Source: Bernardetiaceae bacterium
GTDB taxonomy: Bacteria; Bacteroidota; Bacteroidia; Cytophagales; Thermoflexibacteraceae
Direction: 5' to 3'
DNA: 64,000 nucleotides
Assembly: GCA_025057115.1 (NCBI GenBank)
Contig: JANWWZ010000006.1
Location: forward strand, 1-64,000
The notes under the pieces are model-generated. The model worked only from the letters and a program-made list of their open reading frames with translations, searched no databases and was not told the DNA's origin. Below, piece by piece: positions 17,925-25,442 of the stretch. The position numbers were made by a program, and so were the translations under genes. Within the stretch, counting starts at the first letter, position 1; each line of letters begins with the position of its first letter.

Positions 17925-19496
17925 CTAGCAAGGTTGAATGCCGATGATTAAGATATCATCTGTTTGTGGGTGCATGCCTTGCCAATCTCTTAGCTCATTA
18001 ACTATCATACTTCTTTGTTTTTGCATGGGCATGTTAGAGGTTTGTAGTAACAGTTCGCGAAAACGGCGTGAGTGATACTTGGTATTTTCAGGACCGCCGA
18101 ACTGGTCTTGAAACCCATCTGTATAAACATAAATTTTATCCCCTACTTGCAACTGAATGGTCACCTCGGGGTAATCTCGTTCTCCTCTAATTTGAAAGCC
18201 GCCGATGGGTACCCTTGCACTTCTGAGCCTTTGAATACTTCCATTGCGCACTAAGCAAACATCTCCGTTAGCAGCAGCAAATACAAGTTGATAGTTTTGC
18301 ATGTCGAATACTAATAAACTGATTTCCATTCCATCATTTATTACGTAAATGCCATCCTTTTTCGGTCGGAAGATTTCCCTCAAGCGCTCATTGAGCTTAT
18401 GCAAGATGGTGGAAGGATTGAGTATTTTTTCTATGTTCACTATTTGATGCAAAGCAGTGATGCCTATCATCGTCATGAGGGCTGCGGGCACGCCATGACC
18501 AGTGCAATCGGCTACTGCAAGAATGTTGTAGTTATCCTGCTGAGTGAACCAGTAAAAATCTCCAGAAAGTATATCTTTAGATTTTTCAAGAATGAAGCAA
18601 TCGGGAAAGCTCTCTATGAGGCTTTGAGGATCAGTGCGCAAAGCAGTTTGAATGCGATTAGCATACCTAATGCTTTCTCTAATATTTTGATAAGCTTCAG
18701 CAATGAGTTTTTGCTTTTCTTCCAAGAGTTGATTTTGCCGCTTCAGTTCTTCGGTCAGCACAATAAGTTCTTCTTGCTTGGTTTTCAGTTCGTCGTTTTG
18801 TTCTGTCAAAGAGTCTTGGAGCATGAGAAGCTGCCGATTTTGTTTTTCAATATGATCGGTGGCTATTTTGGCTTCTTTAATTTTCTCGTCTAACTTTTTA
18901 AATGTAGGGTACAAGAGAAACAAGTTTTGAAAAATTACCACTGCACTTACTATAATCAAAACACCCCAGAGGTAGTTAATGGTATCGCGGTTATAGGCAA
19001 GGTGAAGGCGGGCATAATGTACATCTGCCAGTTCGCCAAATTGGCTTGCTAGTTGGTCGGACAACGCTGCAATTTTTTGATCATTGGCAGTGTCAAGAGC
19101 TATCATGTCGGTAAATTTGACTAGATTGGGTGTTATCTCTGACAAGTGTTGATCTATTTCAGCAGTGTGATATAGCTGGGCTTTGGCAAGCGTGTCGGAT
19201 TTGTTCAATAAGTTAAAGTGGGTATTTTCTAACAAAACAGTAAGAGAGTCGATGATGTGCCGTGCCTGCATGCGCTCAGCAGCTACCTGACTGTAGCGAC
19301 GTTGCAACCAAGCAGCTTGCAAGGCTTTTACCAGTGCCCGCTGACGAGCTACTATATTGGAAATGCGGTTGAGTTCATTTTTTTGTTCAACGTGGTGAAT
19401 ACTAAACAATAGCCCTAGTACCAGGGTAAAAAAGCCTATGACGAGAGAAATAATTATGCTCAATGCCATTTTTCTGGTAGATACAATCGTGGCCAT
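17925..19496 (-). CDS. Membrane-anchored SpoIIE-type protein serine phosphatase
   Basis: 523 aa. Membrane segments at ~9-32 (MALSIIISLVIGFFTLVLG) and ~174-196 frame a helical periplasmic sensor region resembling NIT/PilJ-type input. A long coiled coil follows (~200-285: QNRQLLMLQDSLTEQNDELK and similar). The PP2C/SpoIIE catalytic domain spans ~300-523, with metal-binding Asp residues in SKDILSGDFYWF, AVADCTGHGVPAALM and VYTDGFQDQFGG. Such enzymes dephosphorylate STAS anti-anti-sigma-like partners; none is adjacent here. The output domain is of the same type as that of the phosphatase at 36057. Confidence 0.88.
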   Translation of the reverse strand: MATIVSTRKMALSIIISLVIGFFTLVLGLLFSIHHVEQKNELNRISNIVARQRALVKALQAAWLQRRYSQVAAERMQARHIIDSLTVLLENTHFNLLNKSDTLAKAQLYHTAEIDQHLSEITPNLVKFTDMIALDTANDQKIAALSDQLASQFGELADVHYARLHLAYNRDTINYLWGVLIIVSAVVIFQNLFLLYPTFKKLDEKIKEAKIATDHIEKQNRQLLMLQDSLTEQNDELKTKQEELIVLTEELKRQNQLLEEKQKLIAEAYQNIRESIRYANRIQTALRTDPQSLIESFPDCFILEKSKDILSGDFYWFTQQDNYNILAVADCTGHGVPAALMTMIGITALHQIVNIEKILNPSTILHKLNERLREIFRPKKDGIYVINDGMEISLLVFDMQNYQLVFAAANGDVCLVRNGSIQRLRSARVPIGGFQIRGERDYPEVTIQLQVGDKIYVYTDGFQDQFGGPENTKYHSRRFRELLLQTSNMPMQKQRSMIVNELRDWQGMHPQTDDILIIGIQPC

Positions 19497-19553
19497 TTCT
19501 TGGGCATTTGAGAAAAAATTGTTACTGGCGCGGTTCTTTTACTTTAAGAGTTG

Positions 19554-20015
19554 CTAGTTAAGGATAATCCCTTCCGTTTCTTTTTCTGCTGTTAGTAGAA
19601 TGCAACAGCGCAACATGCAAGGTGCCACAGGAGGAGCATCTTCAGGCATGACACAATCTTGACTGCTAAGAAGAGCATGGACTTTTACACTATCAAGCCA
19701 AGCCACCAAAGCCCATAGAGGGGTTTTTAAATAAACTGAGTTTCTGCGCAAATGGTAAATTATTTCTACCATGTAAAGCAAAATAACATAAAGGCGAGGC
19801 ACTACTTGACGGCATTGGGCAATCGATTTGGCTTTAAAGATAGCAGGAATTACTAAAAGGTCACTAGCGAGCTGCCTGCTGTGGATATCCTGTAGAGAGG
19901 GATACCTTGTAGTAATTTCGAACAAAAATCGGTTTAGCCGAGCTTTTGGCAATTGGTCAATCTCTTCTCGCTCAATTGGTTTTTGGGTAATTGCTCTCAT
20001 GAAGAAAAACGACAT
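19554..20015 (-). CDS. Hypothetical protein
   Basis: 153 aa. Not recognised. It is a soluble, mostly helical-looking protein with a basic N-terminal third (EREEIDQLPKARLNRFLFE) and a Cys-rich C-terminal stretch (CVMPEDAPPVAPCMLRCC, ~120-137). It is immediately upstream of the SpoIIE phosphatase on the same strand (57-base gap), so it may be co-transcribed and functionally linked. Protein-like composition and position support a real gene; no domain could be named. Confidence 0.55.
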   Translation of the reverse strand: MSFFFMRAITQKPIEREEIDQLPKARLNRFLFEITTRYPSLQDIHSRQLASDLLVIPAIFKAKSIAQCRQVVPRLYVILLYMVEIIYHLRRNSVYLKTPLWALVAWLDSVKVHALLSSQDCVMPEDAPPVAPCMLRCCILLTAEKETEGIILN

Positions 20016-20232
20016 AGGGTAGCTAGTTCTATCTGCTGTTAGTTAGCGCTCTTTCACGAATTCAAAAAGAGCAGTTTGAGTTCGAGTCAAAAAGGCTGTA
20101 ATGAACAAGTCTCTCATTTGACTTTGCCCTACGACAAATTTGGCAATCTGGCTGCAGAGGTCCACTGTTATTGAAGCGATGAGGTCAAAGTTGATAGAGG
20201 CTGAAAAAATGATTATACTCCATTTCTGGTGG

Positions 20233-21474
20233 TTATAAATCTGCTGCCTCTGTAATACAACCCGCTACGGCTGAAGCGGCTACTGTTGCAGGAGAAGCTA
20301 AATAGATTTCGGCATTGGGGTTTCCCATGCGTCCTTTAAAATTGCGGTTGGCGGCAGAAATGACCACTTCTCCATCAGCAGGTACGCCCATATGCGAGCC
20401 TACACAAGGACCGCAGCCGGGAGTGGCAAAACTCACCCCTGCTTCTAGCAAAATTTCCACTGTGCCATCACGCAAGGCGGCTTGAAAGACCTGTTTGGAA
20501 GCTGGAATGACTAACATGCGCACCGAAGGATGAATCTTTCTCCCCCGTAGTACATTTGCAGCAGCATGCAAGTCCTCTAGGCGTCCATTGGTACAAGTGC
20601 CGATAAAAGCGTAGGTAATTTTCTTTCCCTTCACTTTTTCCAAATCAGTTACTTGATCGGGTTGGTGAGGTAAACTTACCTGCGGTTTTAACTGACTGAC
20701 ATCTAACTCTATTACACGGCTGTATACGGCTCCTTCATCTGGAGCAATAGGAGTAAATGAATAATCTAACTGCAGTCCTTCAGGGTGGACGAGTCCCGCT
20801 TTGGCGCCCATTTCTACCGCCATATTTGCCAATACAGCGCGGCTGGAAAGACTCATAGCCGCCACCGTAGAACCACAGTATTCAATAGCTTGATAGGTAG
20901 CCCCTTCTATGCCGATATGGCTCATCAGATGCATAATTACATCTTTAGCATATACTCCCTTCTGCAAAGAGCCGTTAATGACTACTTTGATGGTACGCGG
21001 TACCTTGAGCCAAATTTTTCCCGTAAGCCATACTGCTGCCAAATCAGTAGCTCCCACGCCCGTGGCAAAAGCATTAATACAACCATAGTGGGTAGTATGT
21101 GAGTCAGCACCAATGAATACGTCCCCAGGTTTGACGTAGCCATGTTCCATAATTACTTGGTGGCAAATTCCTTCGCCTACGTCAAAGACTCTGATACCGT
21201 GCTTTTTGCCAAATTGGCGCATCAATTGGTGCAAATTGCTAATGGTTTGGTTAGGAGCAGGAGCGGCATGGTCTATGACTAATGCAATTTTATCGGGGTT
21301 CCAAACTGTTCTATTCCCTGCCATTTCTTCAAAGGCTTTGATGGCATAAGGAGCCGTTGTATCGCTTGCCATAGCGCCATCTACAGTTACGATAGCAATC
21401 TCATCGGCATAGACCTTTTTGCTGCTGTGCAGGGAGAGAATTTTTTCAGCAATGGTTTGAGGTTGACCGCTCAT
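20233..21474 (-). CDS. LeuC-type 3-isopropylmalate dehydratase/homoaconitase-family large subunit
   Basis: 413 aa, the short LeuC2/HACN length rather than the ~465-aa LeuC. The three [4Fe-4S] ligands are visible: Cys near 293 in FIGTCTNGRLED, and the pair near 352/355 in TPGCGPCVGSHMG. The aconitase-family IGADSHTTHYG motif is near 141. It should hydrate/dehydrate a 2- or 3-hydroxy acid together with a small subunit. No leuD-like small subunit lies beside it, nor any leuA/leuB, so leucine synthesis is likely but not certain. Confidence 0.85.
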   Translation of the reverse strand: MSGQPQTIAEKILSLHSSKKVYADEIAIVTVDGAMASDTTAPYAIKAFEEMAGNRTVWNPDKIALVIDHAAPAPNQTISNLHQLMRQFGKKHGIRVFDVGEGICHQVIMEHGYVKPGDVFIGADSHTTHYGCINAFATGVGATDLAAVWLTGKIWLKVPRTIKVVINGSLQKGVYAKDVIMHLMSHIGIEGATYQAIEYCGSTVAAMSLSSRAVLANMAVEMGAKAGLVHPEGLQLDYSFTPIAPDEGAVYSRVIELDVSQLKPQVSLPHQPDQVTDLEKVKGKKITYAFIGTCTNGRLEDLHAAANVLRGRKIHPSVRMLVIPASKQVFQAALRDGTVEILLEAGVSFATPGCGPCVGSHMGVPADGEVVISAANRNFKGRMGNPNAEIYLASPATVAASAVAGCITEAADL

Positions 21475-21536
21475 ATTGCTGCCATGGAGATAGTGGCTTA
21501 AAGATACAAAAAGTCATATAAAACAAAATTGGTTGC

Positions 21537-21544
21537 TATCTTTG
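21537..21544 (+). promoter_or_regulatory. -7 box (TATCTTTG) for the secreted/membrane gene pair
   Basis: Exact TAnnTTTG match 18 bases before the preferred ATG at 21563; no TTG at ideal -33 spacing. Confidence 0.4.
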
Positions 21545-21562
21545 GAAAACCAAATTGATGAC

Positions 21563-22054
21563 ATGAAAGGAGTATCTCTGTGGTCGTGGTTGGGTCTGTG
21601 GCTACCTTGCTGGTGGCAAGCCACCTTTGTGCTCTCGGAAAGGGCATGGCTCACGGTCAATGCCCAGCGGGTTAATTGCCCCCCTGGTCAGGTGATAATG
21701 CTTTCATCCCTGCCTCTAGGCACGCGCATGCAGGCAGTTCGCTTTGAGGTAGAACTAACTTTTAGTCAGCAAGAATGGGAACAGCTTCAAAATAGCAGAA
21801 AAATACCGATATTGTTCAAATGGTTCCGCTTTAGCGGAGCGCGTATGTTTATTACCAGTGTGGTGCAAGATAGCAACGCTGGTCAAGGAAGTAGTATTGT
21901 TCGCCACAACAACGGAACGATTACTTACCGAGCCCAAAGCACTCATGAGCGCATCACGCCAGGAAGTTGGGTGATCGTTCCTGTCTACGCAGATAATACA
22001 CCTATCTTGCTCAATGTAAGTGAAGAGCTTTCCTATCAATTTAGAGTGCCATGA
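21563..22054 (+). CDS. Hypothetical secreted protein, coupled to downstream membrane protein
   Basis: 163 aa from the ATG at 21563 (MKGVSLWSWLGLWLPCWWQA), which gives a plausible export signal; an in-frame TTG at 21533 is less likely. The rest looks like a small beta-rich domain (VRFEVELTFSQQEWEQL, RMFITSVVQDSNAGQGSS, SWVIVPVYADNTPILLNV). The stop overlaps the next start as ATGA, implying translational coupling and joint function. I do not recognise the family. Confidence 0.6.
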   Translation: MKGVSLWSWLGLWLPCWWQATFVLSERAWLTVNAQRVNCPPGQVIMLSSLPLGTRMQAVRFEVELTFSQQEWEQLQNSRKIPILFKWFRFSGARMFITSVVQDSNAGQGSSIVRHNNGTITYRAQSTHERITPGSWVIVPVYADNTPILLNVSEELSYQFRVP

Positions 22055-23169
22055 AATCGACATCAGACCCCGCCGCTCTGCCAACCTATCCCGAAATAAC
22101 TATTTACCCTGACCCTCTTAGGCAAGCAGTGGAAGACGTAATGCTGATTTTGTCTTATGCAGCAGAGCGCGGTATTAGCGTTCCTGCTGAGATTACCAAA
22201 CAATTAGTGCAAGCAAAGTTTCTATATCAGACTGAAAACTGGACTGCAGAAAACGAAGCGGAGTTTTGGACTGCTTACAATGCCATCAGCCAAATTATCC
22301 GACCCGTTACCATCGATAGCCTCCGCGCTGCTACTGACACTTTGCAGCCTACGCATTTTTTGTTTCGCTTTTTTGGCATTAAACTCTACCGCCGTGCTTC
22401 TCTTGCTCAAAATGCCGTGCGGCGTTACACTTGGATGGGACTTTTTTGGGTAGCGCTCATGCTCACAGTGCAAATTTATACCCTCATCGGTAGCACCTTG
22501 ATGAATAACATCGCTTCCATTAATCACAAAATGGAGGGCTTGGAAGAAGAAATTGCTCGACTCAACATGCTTTCTGGAGAAAACGTCATCTTGCAAATTA
22601 CCCAAAACACTACCAAGCTCGATGAACTCTCCGCTGACCTACAGCTTAGTGCCGAGTTACTTTCAAACTGGCTCGCTCCTATAAATACCCTCGTCCTGCG
22701 CGACAAATACTATAAAAACGAACTTCTCGAAGAAGAAAAAATGAAAAACCTCCGTGAGCAAGAGCGCATTAACTTGATAAAAAAAGTTCAACAAGTAGCC
22801 CAATATCCTCTCCTCATTGCTAGCCTTTACTTATTGCCCTTGCTCTATGGTTTATTAGGCGCTTTTGCTTTTGTATTGCGCAAACTTACTGAAGATACTC
22901 GCCAAATGGTGTACACTAAAGAAAGCGACCTAAAATATGTGCTGCGCATTCACTTGGGAGCATTAGCAGGGCTGGCAGTGGGCTTGTTTTTTGTGCCAGA
23001 AGATACTTCTATTGCTTTGCCTGTTTCTCTTTCACCTTTAGCTGTAGCATTTTTAACAGGCTATAGCGTTGAATTCTTCTTTTCGGCTTTGGATAGGATC
23101 ATCAATATGATTAGCCGCAACAATCAAAACCGCTCTGCAGAGGAACCTGCTCGTAAAGAGGAGGCATAG
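22051..23169 (+). CDS. Hypothetical membrane protein with coiled-coil periplasmic/cytoplasmic loop
   Basis: 372 aa. A soluble N-terminal ~125 residues is followed by a membrane segment (YTWMGLFWVALMLTVQIYTL, ~130-150), a coiled-coil stretch (~155-240: ASINHKMEGLEEEIARLN), a second membrane segment near 250-275 (LLIASLYLLPLLYGLLGAFA), and two more near 300-345. The tail is charged (NNQNRSAEEPARKEEA). The start overlaps the previous gene by 4 bases. No known family was recognised; a structural or sensor role with the secreted partner is only a guess. Confidence 0.65.
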   Translation: MKSTSDPAALPTYPEITIYPDPLRQAVEDVMLILSYAAERGISVPAEITKQLVQAKFLYQTENWTAENEAEFWTAYNAISQIIRPVTIDSLRAATDTLQPTHFLFRFFGIKLYRRASLAQNAVRRYTWMGLFWVALMLTVQIYTLIGSTLMNNIASINHKMEGLEEEIARLNMLSGENVILQITQNTTKLDELSADLQLSAELLSNWLAPINTLVLRDKYYKNELLEEEKMKNLREQERINLIKKVQQVAQYPLLIASLYLLPLLYGLLGAFAFVLRKLTEDTRQMVYTKESDLKYVLRIHLGALAGLAVGLFFVPEDTSIALPVSLSPLAVAFLTGYSVEFFFSALDRIINMISRNNQNRSAEEPARKEEA

Positions 23170-23191
23170 TACATTAAGTTTGCTTAAAAAC

Positions 23192-23231
23192 AACATTGCT
23201 GCTGCGCTAGCAAGGCGCAACAGCAATTGTT
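23192..23231. terminator. Bidirectional terminator between convergent genes
   Basis: Long stem AACATTGCTGCTGCGC / GCGCAACAGCAATTGTT with a 7-base loop, followed by CTTTTAAAAA on the plus side and by TTTTTAAGC on the minus side. It serves the membrane-protein gene (+) and the PpiD-like gene (-). Confidence 0.75.
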
Positions 23232-23252
23232 CTTTTAAAAAGGACCCGACTT

Positions 23253-25370
23253 TTAGAAGTAGCGAGCTGTATTGTCTTTTACTTTAGCTAGCTTTCTTAT
23301 AGCTTTAAGGATGTTGTCTTCTGTTTGCAAGCGGCGGCGTTCTTCAATTTGATTTTTGTAGGTGTTGTAATCCGCAAGTTCACTTGCTTCATCAGTTTGA
23401 GTTACTTCGATGATAAACATGCCGTAGTCATCGCGAATGATACCTGAGCGTTCGCCCTTCTTGAGAGCATAGGTAGCCCCTACTACGTAAGGAGCGTAGT
23501 TTGCTTGGCGAATATTGGAAGTAATAGGGTTGATATCAGATTGCTCAATAACTTCTGCTCCCGCGCCGTAGGCTTTTTGCAAATCTTCCAACGTTCTTCC
23601 CTTGAGATTGCTGAGTTTCTGGCGAATCATTTCGGCTTTTTTGTCCTTGATGTAGTCCTTGATGACTTGCTCGCGCACATCTCTCAGGGTTGCCTCTCCT
23701 TCTTCGGTTTTGTCGCGAAGCATGGCTACTAAATACTGGTCTTGCAACTCAAATACTTCGGATACGTCGCCTATCTTGCGCTCATCGGCATAAGCCCATC
23801 GAACAATATCTCTTACGCGAGGATCAGTCAAGTTGTTAATGCTGCGGGCATCCTCTGGGATTTCCAGGGCTTGAATGCTAATCAAGTCCTTTGCGGCAAT
23901 TACTTTATCGACATACTCTTTGGCATTGCGAGCCTTGGCAAACTCACCTGCCTTTACAAATGCTTGGTTTTTAGTTTCATCGCTAGAAAGAATATCTTTG
24001 GAAATAGCTGCGATAGTGTATTTGTCGCGCGTTTTTAGTCCTGTTACGTTGATGATGTGATAGCCGTACTCTGTTTCCACTAGGTTAGGGATCAGCCCTG
24101 TTTTAGTGGCATTCATTACGGCTTTTTCAAAAGGCTCTACCATTTGTTTTTCAGTAAACCAGCCTAGGTCGCCGCCGCGAGATTGGGTGCCTGGGTCTTG
24201 GCTGTACATGCCTGCCATTGTAGCAAAGTCGGCACCGCTCTTGATGCGGGCTAACAGTTGTTCGGCTTCTCGTTTGGCTTTTTGCTTGTCATCCCCGAAG
24301 CGGAAGAGAATATGGCTAGCTTTGGCAGAAGCCACAGAATCTTGGCTTTTTTTGACGATGCGGTAAATGATGTAATAGCCGTGCTTGATATATGGACCTA
24401 ATACGGCACCTACTTTTAGACTGTCGCGGGAAATTTCCTCAGGAATATCAGCAGGTTTAAAGTCGCGGTAGGAAGTGCCTAAGTCGGAGTTATTGGCTAC
24501 AAATGCCTGTATTTCGCTTTCTGGTTTTGTGGCTAACTCCTCCTTGAGCTTCATGATTTTGCTTTTAACCTTTGCAGAATCCTTTGCAGAGGGTTTAAAG
24601 GAGAAGGTGACGTATTCGATAGCGCGGTTTTCTTTGCGCTTGTATCTGGATGAATGCGCTTCTAAATAAGCCTGTAACTCGGCTTCTGTATACTTAATTA
24701 CCGAATCAGGGATAGAAGAAAAGGGTACAAAAAGGAACTTGATGGCACGCCGGTCATTGGTATCGTGATAGTATCTTTCCGCTTCTTGGCGAGTTGCGTA
24801 GGTGGAAAAAGTCATTAAATGAGCGTACTTTTGGCGCAGACGCGTGGGTATGAGGGATCGTTCAAAGGCTTCAAACTGAGCCCGTTGTTCAGGAGGCAGA
24901 GAAGCTAAGCTGTTCAAAAAAGTAATGATTTGGTTGCGGTCCACTTCACCAGTTTGCTGGTTGCGAAAAGCTTCTCGTAGTTCAGGGTGAATGTTGTTTC
25001 CCTGTACCATGTCTATTACTTCCTCGTCGGTTACTGTCAGACCTATGCGCTCTGCCTGAGGAAGAATGGCGTGTTTGTAAAGCAGTTCATTAAGGGCTTC
25101 ATAGCGAAGGAAGTCGCCTTCTACATCGTTGTTGATGTTGCGCCCTAAACGAGCTGCCATATTACTGCGGACTGTGTTTAACTGGTCACTAAATTCTTGA
25201 GGTGAAATACTTACCCCATTAATATTGACTACTTCTTTGCGATTGAACAAATTTAAAATAGAGGAGTTGGGTGAAAGCAAGTCGCCGCCGATGATAAACA
25301 AACCCAACGCAATGAAAATAACAGCTATAACCGCTGTAGAAAGTTGCCTTATTCGCGTGATAATTGCCAT
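23253..25370 (-). CDS. PpiD/SurA-like periplasmic peptidyl-prolyl isomerase
   Basis: 705 aa. N-terminal membrane anchor at ~12-33 (TAVIAVIFIALGLFIIGGDL), then a SurA_N-like chaperone domain (~50-230). A parvulin rotamase domain spans ~345-440, with KASHILFRFG, the FATMAGMYSQDPGTQSRGGD segment, LGWF and EYGYHIINV. A second, degenerate rotamase-like region follows to the C-terminus. The length and single N-terminal anchor fit PpiD, a foldase at the inner membrane that helps outer-membrane and secreted proteins. Its position next to lon and an OmpA-family gene suits envelope quality control. Confidence 0.88.
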   Translation of the reverse strand: MAIITRIRQLSTAVIAVIFIALGLFIIGGDLLSPNSSILNLFNRKEVVNINGVSISPQEFSDQLNTVRSNMAARLGRNINNDVEGDFLRYEALNELLYKHAILPQAERIGLTVTDEEVIDMVQGNNIHPELREAFRNQQTGEVDRNQIITFLNSLASLPPEQRAQFEAFERSLIPTRLRQKYAHLMTFSTYATRQEAERYYHDTNDRRAIKFLFVPFSSIPDSVIKYTEAELQAYLEAHSSRYKRKENRAIEYVTFSFKPSAKDSAKVKSKIMKLKEELATKPESEIQAFVANNSDLGTSYRDFKPADIPEEISRDSLKVGAVLGPYIKHGYYIIYRIVKKSQDSVASAKASHILFRFGDDKQKAKREAEQLLARIKSGADFATMAGMYSQDPGTQSRGGDLGWFTEKQMVEPFEKAVMNATKTGLIPNLVETEYGYHIINVTGLKTRDKYTIAAISKDILSSDETKNQAFVKAGEFAKARNAKEYVDKVIAAKDLISIQALEIPEDARSINNLTDPRVRDIVRWAYADERKIGDVSEVFELQDQYLVAMLRDKTEEGEATLRDVREQVIKDYIKDKKAEMIRQKLSNLKGRTLEDLQKAYGAGAEVIEQSDINPITSNIRQANYAPYVVGATYALKKGERSGIIRDDYGMFIIEVTQTDEASELADYNTYKNQIEERRRLQTEDNILKAIRKLAKVKDNTARYF

Positions 25371-25442
25371 TGCTCAGAAGTTTTTGACCCGCGAATTTAG
25401 CGCTGCCGATTTAGCTTCACAACAATTTTACAAGTTTTTAGC

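Noticed and set aside
20043-20215. Minus-strand open frame downstream of leuC (about 50-58 codons, IIIFSASINFDLIASITVDL...)
   Set aside because: Protein-like composition, but no ATG; the only canonical start (GTG) gives ~43 codons, so it is not listed as a gene.
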